Assembly (NCBI GenBank): GCA_003149555.1
Contig: QCWE01000001.1
Span: 398,546 to 462,545 of the forward strand
Origin: Candidatus Aquiluna sp. XM-24bin5
GTDB taxonomy: Bacteria; Actinomycetota; Actinomycetia; Actinomycetales; Microbacteriaceae
Direction of reading: 5' to 3'
Length of the DNA stretch: 64,000 bases
The position numbers and the translations under genes are program-made. Position 1 is the first letter of the stretch. Every line of letters begins with the position of its first letter. The notes below the pieces were generated by a model. That model was not told the origin of the DNA. It did not search any database and was given only the letters and a program-made list of their open reading frames with translations. Below, in pieces: positions 36,322-45,226 of this stretch.

Positions 36322-37437
36322 TTACCCGTCCAGGTAATCTCTGAGCAGCTGGGAGCGGGATGGGTGACGAAGCTTCGACATTGTCTTTGATTCGATCTGG
36401 CGAATCCGCTCTCTGGTAACGCCAAACTTCTCACCAATTTGATCAAGAGTCATTTGAACGCCATCACCCAGGCCGAAGCGTGATCGGATAACACCGGCTT
36501 CCCTGGGGTGGAGGGAGTCAAGAACCCTCTCGAGTTCCTGCTGCAGCATGGTGAAGCCGACCGCGTCTGCAGGAACTACCGCCTCGGTGTCCTCAATCAA
36601 ATCGCCAAACTCACTGTCGCCATCCTCACCCAGCGGAGTTGAGAGGGAGATTGGCTCGCGGCCATATTTCTGAACCTCGACAACCTTCTCTGGAGTCATG
36701 TCCAACTCAGCGGCCAGCTCTTCCGGCGTTGGCTCCCTACCAAGGTCCTGGAGCAGCTGCCTTTGCACCCTAGCAAGCTTGTTGATTACCTCAACCATGT
36801 GCACAGGGATACGAATGGTTCTCGCCTGGTCGGCCATGGCCCTAGTGATTGCCTGGCGAATCCACCATGTTGCATAGGTGGAGAACTTATAGCCCTTGGT
36901 GTAGTCAAATTTTTCAACCGCACGTATCAGACCTAGGTTGCCCTCTTGGATCAAATCAAGAAACTGCATGCCTCGACCGGTGTAGCGCTTGGCGAGTGAT
37001 ACAACAAGACGCAGGTTGGCCTCTAGCAGGTGGCTCTTGGCCCTTTGACCATCCTTCACAACCCAGTTCAAATCTCGCCTGTCAGCTGGGCTTAACTTTG
37101 AAGCAGTTCCGAGCTTTTCCTCTGCAAAGAGTCCGGCTTCGATGCGCTTTGCCAGCTCTACCTCGAGCTCGGCGTTGAGAAGCGCAACCTTACCGATCTG
37201 CTTTAGGTAGTCCTTAACTGGATCCGCCGTTGCACCACTTATCGTGAGATTCTGAACCGGTATGTCGTCTTCGTCATCGGTGAGGACCATGAGGTCCTTG
37301 GGAAGCTCGATAGTGCCGGTTGGAAGATCCTCTTTGCTGTCCTCTGGGGCTTCTGTTTCATCGTCAGCGGTGAGGTCTACGGCCTCTTTCGCCTCGGAGA
37401 CAATGTCCTCTACCGAGTCGTCCTCATCCTCATCCAT
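36322..37437 (-). CDS. sigA: Primary sigma factor SigA/RpoD
   Basis: Housekeeping sigma-70. Region 1.2 [19 protein letters not shown], region 2 [26 protein letters not shown] and the -10 recognition helix [19 protein letters not shown], region 3, and region 4 with [20 protein letters not shown], the -35 helix-turn-helix. Coordinates use ATG 37437, the first ordinary start, but its AGGAGG lies only two bases away. The frame stays coding-like upstream: 29 further codons rich in Lys, Ala and Thr, as in other actinobacterial sigma factors, reach an ATC at 37524 with GAGG five bases before it, followed upstream by a TAG at 37549. No ATG, GTG, TTG or CTG occurs in that stretch, so ATC may be the true start (see findings). 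Confidence 0.94.
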   Translation of the reverse strand: MDEDEDDSVEDIVSEAKEAVDLTADDETEAPEDSKEDLPTGTIELPKDLMVLTDDEDDIPVQNLTISGATADPVKDYLKQIGKVALLNAELEVELAKRIEAGLFAEEKLGTASKLSPADRRDLNWVVKDGQRAKSHLLEANLRLVVSLAKRYTGRGMQFLDLIQEGNLGLIRAVEKFDYTKGYKFSTYATWWIRQAITRAMADQARTIRIPVHMVEVINKLARVQRQLLQDLGREPTPEELAAELDMTPEKVVEVQKYGREPISLSTPLGEDGDSEFGDLIEDTEAVVPADAVGFTMLQQELERVLDSLHPREAGVIRSRFGLGDGVQMTLDQIGEKFGVTRERIRQIESKTMSKLRHPSRSQLLRDYLDG

Positions 37438-37547
37438 CTCCTCCTGATCCTGCGTTGCCTTAGCGCGGGCACGTTTAGGAGTGGCCTTGGTGGATTTGGC
37501 CTTGGCTTTGGAGACAGTTGCGATGATGTCCTCTTTGTTTTGGGCAG

Positions 37548-37553
37548 ACTATA
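37548..37553 (-). promoter_or_regulatory. Probable sigA -10 box
   Basis: TATAGT on the minus strand. Transcription would begin near 37541, leaving a leader of about 17 bases containing AAAGAGG before the ATC at 37524. A TTGACA lies only 6 bases upstream, too close to be its -35 element. Confidence 0.4.
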
Positions 37554-37649
37554 AACCCTTGTCAAGTCGCAAGACCTGAAAGGGTTTGAGCGCCAATTAT
37601 GTCACAGAATTAGCGTCGTAGGAGAGATATAAGAGTATTTGCTAAAGGT

Positions 37650-38555
37650 TTATTCCTCGTCCTTGCGCTTTTGTTGCATAGTCGCAAGGTACTTTTCTAG
37701 ATCATCCGCAATTTGGTCTGCATCTGGGGTTTCTTGACGCGGCTTGCCAATTGGCGCCCTAGCGGGACCGGAGTCGCCGTTGGCATAGCCCTGTTCTAAC
37801 GTGGCAATCAACTTGGCCAACTCGGCATTCTCCTGGACCTGTGCGTCAACCTTTGCGTCGAACTTAGTGGCTCGGTCGCGAATCTCATCGGATGGGAAGA
37901 CCAGACCCGTAGCCGCAGTGATCAACTCGAGTCCCCGGAGTGCAGCTCTTGGCACCTCGTTGTCTGCAAGGTAATGCGGAACAAGCAACACAAAGCCGGC
38001 CGTATCGAAACCTGCCTCGCCGAGCCTGTACTCGAGCAGGTGAATCACATTGCCCGGGACCTGTGTCTGCGGTTTCCACTCGGAGAATCGAGTAATCATG
38101 TCTTCGCGGTTTCCGCTCACAGTGATTCCTGTGGGCCGCGTGTGTGGAATTGGGAAAGGTATGGCGTGCACCCAGGTAAAGGACTGAACGTCATACGCCT
38201 CGCAAAACCGCACTACTGATCTGGCGAATGCCTCCCAGCGCATGTCTGGCTCGTAACCATCGAGGAGCAAGAAAGGCTGACCAGCCTCATCCCACACCAA
38301 ATAAACAGCCAAAGTTGCCGGCTCGTAACTCTCAATGTGGTCTTTGTCAAAAAACAGGGTGGGCCTTCGCGACCTGTAATCAAGAAGTTCATCGTTATCG
38401 AAACGAAGGACTAGCTCATGTTTTAGAGAGGAAAAGAAGTGGTCCGATAACTGACCTATCGTGCTCCCGGAATCGGTGAATCCGGAAAGCATTGCAACCA
38501 TCGGAAGCGACTGAATGTCCGACTGAGTCTCGAATTGTTGATAGAGCTCACTCAT
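37650..38555 (-). CDS. PAC2-family protein
   Basis: 301-residue protein of the PAC2 (proteasome assembly chaperone-like) ATP-grasp-associated family found in actinobacteria. Features include VAMLSGFTDSGSTIGQLSDHFF, the substrate-like segment FLLLDGYEPDMRWEAFARSVV, TWVHAIPFPIPHTRPTGITVSGNRED and GFVLLVPHYLADNEVPRAALRGLELITAATG, all family-typical, followed by an extended alpha-helical, charged C-terminus. Function in bacteria is not known. ATG at 38555 lies six bases after a TAGTAT -10 box, without a ribosome binding site, and is divergent from pepA. Confidence 0.86.
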   Translation of the reverse strand: MSELYQQFETQSDIQSLPMVAMLSGFTDSGSTIGQLSDHFFSSLKHELVLRFDNDELLDYRSRRPTLFFDKDHIESYEPATLAVYLVWDEAGQPFLLLDGYEPDMRWEAFARSVVRFCEAYDVQSFTWVHAIPFPIPHTRPTGITVSGNREDMITRFSEWKPQTQVPGNVIHLLEYRLGEAGFDTAGFVLLVPHYLADNEVPRAALRGLELITAATGLVFPSDEIRDRATKFDAKVDAQVQENAELAKLIATLEQGYANGDSGPARAPIGKPRQETPDADQIADDLEKYLATMQQKRKDEE

Positions 38556-38561
38556 GGCCCG

Positions 38562-38580
38562 ATACTAACCCACTTACACT
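38562..38580. promoter_or_regulatory. Divergent leaderless promoters between the PAC2 gene and pepA
   Basis: TAGTAT (38567-38562, minus) is six bases before the PAC2 ATG and TACACT (38575-38580, plus) is seven bases before the pepA ATG at 38588. Only 32 bases separate the two start codons, so the upstream half of each promoter must extend through the other gene's start. Confidence 0.5.
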
Positions 38581-38587
38581 TATCGAC

Positions 38588-39955
38588 ATGCACAACATAG
38601 AACTGCTTACTGATCTCCCAACAGCCCCTTACCAGCTCGCAATTCCCTATTCGGATTCATCGCAGGACCTTTCCGGCTTCGGCATCAAAAAATCAGATTT
38701 GGACACCTACAAGGCCGAGCCCAAAAAAGGAAATGTAGCTCGATTGCCTGCCGAGAACGGTGTCGTCCTGCTGTTAGGTGGTAAGCAGTCCACCAAAGAC
38801 TTCGCAGCTGCAGCATGCAGGGCCGCCTCTACAGCACTCCCCCTAGTCATTGAAGCTGGCAATGAGGCCAGCGACGTGCTTGAAGGCGTCCTGCTTTCTG
38901 ATGCGACACCAACCAGTTACAAGGCGGCCACCTCTAAAGCGCCACTCGAGGTAAAGGTAGTCGGCGGGAACTCCGCAACGCTTGAGGTTCAGAGAGTCGT
39001 AGCAGAGGAAATAGTTGCCGCGCGCGAGATCATCAACATGCCCGCCAATGACCTCTATCCAGAACGGCTGGCCGCAATAGCAGCAGAGCGCGGAAAGTCT
39101 GCTGGTGTTGATGTCGAGATTTGGGACGAATCGAGACTCGAGAAAGAGGAGTGCGGGGGCATACTCGCTGTCGGCAAAGGGTCAAAGCGTCCTCCACGGC
39201 TAATAAAGCTCACCTATAAGGGCGGCGGTAAGCACCTCGCCCTGGCAGGTAAAGGTATTACTTTCGACACCGGAGGTCTATCACTCAAGCCCGCCGAATC
39301 AATGGTGGGGATGAAGTACGACATGGCGGGGGCCGCAACCGTCATGGCAGCCACCCTGGCAATCGCCAGGCTAGGGCTCAAAGTAGACATCACAACAGTG
39401 ATGTGCGTGGCTGAGAACATGCCCTCAGGTGAGGCGACTAGGCCTGGCGATGTGATCAAAATTCGAGGCGGAAAAACTGTCGAGGTTCTAAATACCGACG
39501 CAGAGGGACGATTAGTGCTGGCGGACGGACTAACCGTGCTATCTGAATTGAGACCCGATCACATTGTGGATGTGGCCACGCTTACAGGTGCAGCAACTAT
39601 CGCACTGGGCAAGCGCTACAGCGGCCTCATGGGACATGGCGCTGCCGTAGAGAAAGTCTTGGAAGCTGCCAAGGCCTCCGAGGAGCTTGTGTGGCACATG
39701 CCGCTCGCTGAGGATCTTCGCAGCACATTGGATAGCGATCTGGCAGACATGACTAACGTGAAAATCGGAAATCGTGCTGGGGGCATGATTGTCGGAGGTC
39801 TCTTCCTAGAAAAGTTCGTTCCGGAGGGAACCTCCTGGGCCCATCTAGACATTGCTAGCGCGGCTAACAACGATGGCTCGCCCTACTCCGTTTATCCCTC
39901 TGGGGCCACAGGAGTAATGGTTCGCACATTGGTGAATCTTGCAAGAAGCATCTAG
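38588..39955 (+). CDS. pepA: Leucyl aminopeptidase (M17 family)
   Basis: 455-residue hexameric cytosolic aminopeptidase with two metal ions. Conserved zinc and catalytic residues: GKGITFDTGGLSLKP (Lys and Asp), MKYDMAGAATVMA (Asp), and the M17 signature NTDAEGRLVLADGL (Asp, Glu, catalytic Arg). The N-terminal domain, about 155 residues, is the usual macro-like fold. Shortish but intact. Start taken as ATG at 38588 since a -10 box lies seven bases before it; an upstream in-frame start at 38492 would lie inside the PAC2 gene on the other strand. Confidence 0.93.
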   Translation: MHNIELLTDLPTAPYQLAIPYSDSSQDLSGFGIKKSDLDTYKAEPKKGNVARLPAENGVVLLLGGKQSTKDFAAAACRAASTALPLVIEAGNEASDVLEGVLLSDATPTSYKAATSKAPLEVKVVGGNSATLEVQRVVAEEIVAAREIINMPANDLYPERLAAIAAERGKSAGVDVEIWDESRLEKEECGGILAVGKGSKRPPRLIKLTYKGGGKHLALAGKGITFDTGGLSLKPAESMVGMKYDMAGAATVMAATLAIARLGLKVDITTVMCVAENMPSGEATRPGDVIKIRGGKTVEVLNTDAEGRLVLADGLTVLSELRPDHIVDVATLTGAATIALGKRYSGLMGHGAAVEKVLEAAKASEELVWHMPLAEDLRSTLDSDLADMTNVKIGNRAGGMIVGGLFLEKFVPEGTSWAHLDIASAANNDGSPYSVYPSGATGVMVRTLVNLARSI

Positions 39956-39967
39956 GGGCCTGGGTAG

Positions 39968-40002
39968 TAGACTTGCAACCTGTTTTGGGTAAACAGACGG
40001 AG
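39968..40002 (+). promoter_or_regulatory. lpdA promoter and hairpin leader
   Basis: TAGACT (39968-39973) would start transcription near 39980. The leader begins with a perfect 6-bp hairpin CTGTTT-TGGGT-AAACAG (39980-39996) that ends three bases before GGAG (39999-40002), the ribosome binding site of lpdA. Confidence 0.4.
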
Positions 40003-40007
40003 CTTTA

Positions 40008-41381
40008 ATGGCAAACACCACTTTTGACCTTGTAATTCTAGGTTCGGGCTCGGGCGGCTATGCCGCAGCCCTAAGGGCTGCTCAGCTGGGTATGAGTGTC
40101 GCCCTCATCGAACGAGACAAGCTAGGTGGTACCTGTCTTCACCGAGGTTGCATCCCTACCAAAGCTCTGCTGCATTCTGCTGAAGTGGCCGACACTGCAA
40201 AAGAAGCCGCCAACTACGGCGTCCAGGCGACGTTCCAGGGTATAGACATGACCCAGGTAAACAAGTACCGCGACTCCATCGTCGACAAGCTTTACAAGGG
40301 CCTCACCGGGCTGGTCAGCTCAAAGAACATCACTTTCGTACAGGGCGAGGGTCGCATGACCGGCCCTAAGCAGGTCACAGTCGGATCTGAGGTCTATGAA
40401 GGTAAGAATCTTGTTCTCGCCACCGGCTCAGTTTCCAAAACACTCGGCATTGAAATCGGCGGCAGGGTTATAACCAGCGACCAAGCCCTACAGATGGACT
40501 GGGTTCCTGGCAAGGTTGCAATCCTTGGTGGCGGCGTCATCGGAGTGGAGTTTGCCTCAGTGTGGCGCTCATTTGGAGCCGAGGTGGTAATCATTGAAGG
40601 CCTAGACAGGCTGGTTCCAAATGAGGAGCCTGCTATCAGCAAGGCACTTGATCGCGCCTATCGCAAGCGAGGCATCGAGTCAAAGCTGGGCAACAAGTTC
40701 AAGTCCGTTACTCAAGATGACAAGCAGGTCACTATCGAGCTTGAAAATGGCGATCAGGTAGTCGCAGATATCCTCTTAGTTGCGGTCGGCAGAGGGCCAA
40801 ACGCGACTGGCTTTGGCTATGAGGAGCAGGGCATTTCAATGGACCGTGGCTGGGTCCTCACCAACGACAGGCTCGAGACCAACCTTTCGGGTGTTTACGC
40901 GGTAGGCGACATCGTTCCTGGACTTCAGCTCGCTCACCGCGGCTTCATGCATGGAATTTTCGTTGCTGAAGAGATTGCTGGACTAAAGCCGGTGAAGGTT
41001 GATGAAATGGGCATTCCCCGTGTGACCTATTGCGAACCGGAGATTGCTTCGGTTGGGCTTACCGAGGATCAGGCCAAAGAGAAGTTTGGTGCTGAGGGCA
41101 TCTCTACCTATGAGTACAACCTCGCTGGTAACGGCAAGAGCAACATCCTTGGTACCGCAGGAGTAATCAAGCTAATTAGGCAGAACAACGGCCCCGTAGT
41201 TGGTTTCCACATGATCGGTTCGAGGGCCGGCGAGCAAATTGGCGAGGCGCAGCTAATCGTCAACTGGGAAGCCTATCCGGAGGACGTAGCACCACACATA
41301 CACGCACACCCAACTATGAACGAGGCAATCGGCGAGGCGCACCTAGCGCTCGCTGGAAAGCCTCTTCACGCACACGCATAG
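40008..41381 (+). CDS. lpdA: Dihydrolipoyl dehydrogenase (E3)
   Basis: 457-residue FAD flavoprotein reoxidising dihydrolipoamide for 2-oxoacid dehydrogenase complexes. N-terminal FAD fold DLVILGSGSGGYAAALRA, redox-active disulfide GGTCLHRGCIPTK, NAD-binding fold KVAILGGGVIGVEFASVW, second FAD motif GVYAVGDIVPGLQLAH and the catalytic C-terminal HAHPTMNEAIGEAH. It is next to the E2 gene (21 bases apart) and both are upstream of lipB-lipA, so one cluster makes, lipoylates and serves the complexes. ATG at 40008 with GGAG five bases before it. Confidence 0.97.
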   Translation: MANTTFDLVILGSGSGGYAAALRAAQLGMSVALIERDKLGGTCLHRGCIPTKALLHSAEVADTAKEAANYGVQATFQGIDMTQVNKYRDSIVDKLYKGLTGLVSSKNITFVQGEGRMTGPKQVTVGSEVYEGKNLVLATGSVSKTLGIEIGGRVITSDQALQMDWVPGKVAILGGGVIGVEFASVWRSFGAEVVIIEGLDRLVPNEEPAISKALDRAYRKRGIESKLGNKFKSVTQDDKQVTIELENGDQVVADILLVAVGRGPNATGFGYEEQGISMDRGWVLTNDRLETNLSGVYAVGDIVPGLQLAHRGFMHGIFVAEEIAGLKPVKVDEMGIPRVTYCEPEIASVGLTEDQAKEKFGAEGISTYEYNLAGNGKSNILGTAGVIKLIRQNNGPVVGFHMIGSRAGEQIGEAQLIVNWEAYPEDVAPHIHAHPTMNEAIGEAHLALAGKPLHAHA

Positions 41382-41402
41382 CCTCAGTCAGGAAAAGGAA
41401 CG

Positions 41403-42785
41403 ATGAGCGAAGTAGTACTACCAGCACTAGGTGAGTCGGTAACTGAAGGAACCGTTACTAGGTGGCTGAAGAAGGTCGGAGACACCGTGGCCGTGGACGA
41501 GCCACTAGTCGAGGTGTCAACTGACAAGGTAGACACCGAGATTCCGAGTCCAGTCGCTGGGGTAGTTCAGCAGATTCTGGTTCAGGAGGACGAGACAATT
41601 GAGGTCGGTGCCGTCCTCGCAATTGTCGGCGAGGGTGCCGCCCCAGAGATCGCTCCGGCAGCACCAGCTGAGCCAGTCGCCTCAGCACCAGCAGCCCCAG
41701 AAGTTCCCGCTGCCGCTCCTACTCCCCCGGCGCCTCCAGCACCCGTTGCTGCTGCACCGGCTACTCCACCAGCCCCACCTGCGCCTGTGGCTGCCCCACC
41801 TGCACCTCCCGCCCCAGTCGCCCCGCCAGCTCCTGCCGCTCCAGTTGCACCTGCTGCGCCAGCTGCGAGTGAAAGCGACCCAAACTATGTCACCCCAATC
41901 GTTAGAAAACTCGCCTCCGACCTAGGCGTTGACCTAGCGAATGTTCAGGGCACGGGAATTGGCGGCCGTATTCGTAAAGAAGATGTTGTCGCCGCTGGGT
42001 CTCAACCAGCAGAGCAGGCACCAGCTGCGCAGCCACCTGCCGCTCAAGCACCAGTTGAGAGCAGTGCACTAAGGGGAACCTCAGAACCTATGACCAGGCT
42101 TCGCAAAGTGCTTGCGGAACGCGCCGTTGCCTCTATGCAGCAATCAGCCCAGCTCACGACTGTCGTAGAGGTAGATGTCACTGCAATTGCGCAGCTTCGT
42201 GACAGGGTGAAGGCCGACTTCCTGGCAAAGACCGGAAACAAACTCAGCTTCATGCCCTTCTTCACCCTTGCGGCGGCAGAAGCACTTAGGGCGCACCCAA
42301 AGATCAACAGCACTGTCGAGGGAGAAAACATCGTCTATCACGATGGCGAGAACATCTCATTCGCTGTTGACACCGAAAGAGGGCTTCTGACTCCTGTGCT
42401 TCGCAACACCGCCAGCATGAGCATTTCTCAGCTAGCTGCTCAGATTGCCGACATGGCAGAGCGCACCAGGAACAACCAACTCAAGCCCGATGAGCTTGCC
42501 GGCGGAACCTTTACGGTTACCAACACTGGTTCTCGTGGTGCACTCTTTGACACCCCTGTCGTCTTCCTGCCTCAATCTGCAATTCTTGGCACCGGAATCG
42601 TGACCAAACGACCCGCCGTTGTCAAGGACGCTGCTGGAAACGAAGCAATTGCAATTAGGTCAATGGTCTACCTGGCACTCTCCTATGACCACAGGATCAT
42701 TGATGGCGCGGATGCTTCTAGGTACCTGGCAGACGTAAAGACACGCCTTGAGGCCGGAGCATTTGAAGCCAACCTCGGCATCTAG
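41403..42785 (+). CDS. sucB: Dihydrolipoamide acyltransferase (E2; succinyl- or acetyl-transferase)
   Basis: 460-residue E2 core of a 2-oxoacid dehydrogenase complex. Domains in order: one lipoyl domain (about residues 1-78, modified Lys in [14 protein letters not shown]), a long Pro/Ala linker (about 80-155), the peripheral subunit-binding domain ([18 protein letters not shown]-x-G-x-x-G RIRKEDV, about 160-195), and the catalytic domain ending with [19 protein letters not shown], His and Asp being catalytic. Mycobacterial homologues serve both pyruvate and 2-oxoglutarate dehydrogenases. aceE is in this window but there is no separate aceF, so the same E2 may serve both. Linker DNA is very low complexity, but the frame is maintained. 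ATG with AAAAGGAA. Confidence 0.95.
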   Translation: MSEVVLPALGESVTEGTVTRWLKKVGDTVAVDEPLVEVSTDKVDTEIPSPVAGVVQQILVQEDETIEVGAVLAIVGEGAAPEIAPAAPAEPVASAPAAPEVPAAAPTPPAPPAPVAAAPATPPAPPAPVAAPPAPPAPVAPPAPAAPVAPAAPAASESDPNYVTPIVRKLASDLGVDLANVQGTGIGGRIRKEDVVAAGSQPAEQAPAAQPPAAQAPVESSALRGTSEPMTRLRKVLAERAVASMQQSAQLTTVVEVDVTAIAQLRDRVKADFLAKTGNKLSFMPFFTLAAAEALRAHPKINSTVEGENIVYHDGENISFAVDTERGLLTPVLRNTASMSISQLAAQIADMAERTRNNQLKPDELAGGTFTVTNTGSRGALFDTPVVFLPQSAILGTGIVTKRPAVVKDAAGNEAIAIRSMVYLALSYDHRIIDGADASRYLADVKTRLEAGAFEANLGI

Positions 42786-42827
42786 TTCCTTGGTTGGACT
42801 CAACGCCTCAAAGGCCTTGGCCTAACC

Positions 42828-43463
42828 ATGCCACTTTTTGAGCGAATCGGATTTGATCCCGATTTTGTCTCATACTCTGACGGATACCAAACACAGCTTT
42901 CTGTGCATGCTGAAGTGGTTTCGGGGCAGAGAGAAGATACCGTCCTACTTCTAGAGCACTCAAGCGTTTATACAGCTGGCAAACGTACTGAGATGCACGA
43001 GCTCCCCAGAGACGGAAGCGAATTTGTAGAGACCAATCGTGGCGGGAAGATTACCTGGCATGGCCCTGGGCAGCTCGTCGGTTATCCGATCATGCGTCTT
43101 CCCCAACCGATAGATGTTGTGAATTACGTGAGGTTCTTGGAGCAGACACTGATCGATGTAATTGCTCAATTTGGCATCACTGGTCAAAGAGTCGCCGGCC
43201 GCACGGGGGTCTGGGTTGAAGACAAGGGTGACCTGGTCAAAGTGGCAGCAATAGGCATCCGCGTCTCCGAAAAGGTGACAATGCATGGTTTTGCTCTCAA
43301 TTGCAACAACTCGCTAGAGCCCTATGAGCACATAATTGCCTGTGGCATTGATGATGCACGCAGCAGCACACTCAGCGAATTAGCATCGAAGGAGATAACT
43401 CCGATTGAAGCAGCTACCCTTGTAGAGCAGATTATGAAAGAGATCCCAAATGCCAGAGGCTAA
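42828..43463 (+). CDS. lipB: Lipoyl(octanoyl) transferase LipB
   Basis: 211-residue enzyme that moves the octanoyl group from acyl carrier protein to E2 and glycine-cleavage H proteins. Motifs: [18 protein letters not shown] (substrate-binding), [17 protein letters not shown] with the conserved Lys-x-x-Ala-Ala-Ile-Gly, [18 protein letters not shown] with the catalytic Cys. Length fits the family. The 3' end overlaps lipA by 14 bases, so translation is coupled. It follows the E2 gene, the substrate of its own product. Confidence 0.95.
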   Translation: MPLFERIGFDPDFVSYSDGYQTQLSVHAEVVSGQREDTVLLLEHSSVYTAGKRTEMHELPRDGSEFVETNRGGKITWHGPGQLVGYPIMRLPQPIDVVNYVRFLEQTLIDVIAQFGITGQRVAGRTGVWVEDKGDLVKVAAIGIRVSEKVTMHGFALNCNNSLEPYEHIIACGIDDARSSTLSELASKEITPIEAATLVEQIMKEIPNARG

Positions 43464-44442
43464 TCCATCGAGAAAACTTCTTCGTTTGGAGGTTCGCAAC
43501 TCGCAGGTGCCCATTGAGCGAAAGCCCGAGTGGATTCGCACCACTGCAAAGATGGGACCCGAATACAAGCAGCTTCATTCACTGGTAAAAGACCAAAACC
43601 TCAACACTGTTTGTCAGGAGGCAGGTTGCCCCAACATCTTTGAATGCTGGGAGGACCGAGAAGCCACATTCCTCATTGGAGGCTCGCAGTGCACCAGAAG
43701 GTGTGATTTCTGCCAGATTGACACCGGCAAACCTGCTGCCTTCGATGCGGATGAGCCGAGGCGTGTTGGTGACTCGGTCAACAAAATGCAGCTGAGGTAT
43801 GCAACAGTGACCGGCGTTGCCCGCGATGATCTTCCAGATGAGGGCGCTTGGCTCTACGCAGAAACCATTAGGCAGATCCACAAACAGTCACCCGGAACCG
43901 GTGTGGAGATTCTTGTGCCTGATTTTTCGGGTAACCCAGAGCTTCTAAAGCTCGTCTTCGACGCCAAGCCCGAGGTCTTTGCGCACAACGTGGAAACGGT
44001 GCCCAGGATCTTTAAGCGCATCAGGCCAGCTTTCGACTACCAGCGCTCGATGGACGTAATCACGCAGGCCAGAGACTACGGCCTGGTTACAAAGTCCAAC
44101 CTCATACTTGGAATGGGCGAGGAGAGAGACGAGATCATCCAAGCCCTGCACGATCTCCACGATGCCGGAACCGACATCATCACGGTCACCCAGTACCTGC
44201 GACCTTCGCCTCGCCACCACCCCGTAGAGCGCTGGGTAAAGCCCGAAGAATTTGTGGAACTGGCTCAAATCGCCGAAGACATTGGCTTCCTCGGAGTCCT
44301 GTCGGGGCCATTAGTTAGGTCCAGCTATCGTGCCGGTCGCCTCTGGGCCAAGAGCATGATTGCAAAGGGGCGGGAGATTCCTGAGGAGCTAAGGCATCTG
44401 GCCGACAAATTAGAGTTCGCGCAAGCCAGCGCGATTGCCTAA
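43450..44442 (+). CDS. lipA: Lipoyl synthase LipA
   Basis: 330-residue radical SAM enzyme inserting two sulfur atoms into the octanoyl group. Two iron-sulfur clusters are shown by the N-terminal [12 protein letters not shown] (auxiliary cluster C-x4-C-x5-C) and by CTRRCDFC (C-x3-C-x2-C, radical SAM cluster); the Ser of RSSYRAG near the C-terminus is the unusual ligand of the auxiliary cluster. ATG at 43450 overlaps lipB by 14 bases. LipA with LipB completes the de novo lipoylation pathway for the neighbouring E2. Confidence 0.97.
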   Translation: MPEANPSRKLLRLEVRNSQVPIERKPEWIRTTAKMGPEYKQLHSLVKDQNLNTVCQEAGCPNIFECWEDREATFLIGGSQCTRRCDFCQIDTGKPAAFDADEPRRVGDSVNKMQLRYATVTGVARDDLPDEGAWLYAETIRQIHKQSPGTGVEILVPDFSGNPELLKLVFDAKPEVFAHNVETVPRIFKRIRPAFDYQRSMDVITQARDYGLVTKSNLILGMGEERDEIIQALHDLHDAGTDIITVTQYLRPSPRHHPVERWVKPEEFVELAQIAEDIGFLGVLSGPLVRSSYRAGRLWAKSMIAKGREIPEELRHLADKLEFAQASAIA

Positions 44443-44443
44443 G

Positions 44444-44449
44444 TAGACT
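44444..44449 (+). promoter_or_regulatory. -10 box placed for leaderless transcription of the DUF4191 gene
   Basis: TAGACT, six bases before the GTG start at 44456 and two bases after the lipA stop. The spacer AGGCGC is not a ribosome binding site at this distance. Confidence 0.5.
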
Positions 44450-44455
44450 AGGCGC

Positions 44456-45151
44456 GTGGCAAAGAAAGATAAGGCACCTGGGAGACTAAAACAGCTCCTG
44501 CAGGTTTATAAGTCGACCGCTAAGAATGACCCCACTAGCGTTTGGATCGCAGCGCTTGGCTTCCTACTAGCCTCCGGCGGCGGACTTCTCGTTGGCTTTC
44601 TGCTCGGCGGCGGAGAGCCTTGGAGCCTAACCATTTGGACGATTTCCGGAGTGGTCTCCGGAATCTTGATTGCCATGATCTTGATGTCAAAGCGTGCCGA
44701 GCGCAATGCCTATCAGCAGATTGAAGGTCAGGCAGGTGCTGTTGGGGCTGTTCTAGACACCCAAATTAAGCGCAGCTGGCGAGCCTCGTCAGTTCCGGTG
44801 GCTGTCAACCCCAAAAGCCGTGAGGCTATCTACCGCATGATCGGCCCTGCTGGCGTCGTCCTGATAGCCGAGGGAACCTCAGCGAGGGTAAGTCAAATGC
44901 TGCAGGATGAAGCCAGGAAGGTCAACAGAGCGGCCCCTGGAGTGAAGGTCCACCAACTAAGAGTGACTATCGATGATTCAGGTGTGCGCCTCTACGAACT
45001 CCTAAAGACCGTCTACAAACTTGGAAAGACCCTAAGGCGTGCCGAGGTAGCTGTAGTTGCGAATCGCTTGGACGCTCTGGGAGGGCTCTCAATCCCAATC
45101 CCTAAGGGCATTGACCCAACAAAGGTTCGGGCGCCAAAGCGCAAGTTTTAA
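44456..45151 (+). CDS. DUF4191 family membrane protein
   Basis: 231-residue actinobacterial protein of unknown function, almost always downstream of lipA. A basic cytoplasmic N-terminus (AKKDKAPGRLKQLLQVYKST) precedes two membrane helices (about residues 28-50 and 55-78), then a cytoplasmic domain with NAYQQIEGQAGAVGAVLDTQIKRSW, VNPKSREAIYRMIGPAGVVL and a basic C-terminus ending KVRAPKRKF. The constant link with lipA suggests a role around lipoate or membrane handling of lipoyl domains, but nothing in the sequence shows it. GTG start at 44456 with a leaderless -10 box. Confidence 0.85.
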   Translation: MAKKDKAPGRLKQLLQVYKSTAKNDPTSVWIAALGFLLASGGGLLVGFLLGGGEPWSLTIWTISGVVSGILIAMILMSKRAERNAYQQIEGQAGAVGAVLDTQIKRSWRASSVPVAVNPKSREAIYRMIGPAGVVLIAEGTSARVSQMLQDEARKVNRAAPGVKVHQLRVTIDDSGVRLYELLKTVYKLGKTLRRAEVAVVANRLDALGGLSIPIPKGIDPTKVRAPKRKF

Positions 45152-45226
45152 CATTTCTGAAACATAAGTTCAGTAGTTTTTACCCATTCCCCGCGGGAAC
45201 TCAATTCACCTAAGAAAGAGATACCT

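Noticed and set aside
37560..37565. TTGACA as the -35 element of the sigA promoter
   Set aside because: It lies only 6 bases from TATAGT, far less than the usual 16-18, so it is not its -35 element; it could serve another start site.
41640..41870. Repetitive CCAGC/CCACC-type DNA that might be a tandem repeat array
   Set aside because: It is the coding sequence of the Pro/Ala linker in the E2 protein; the units are irregular and in frame.
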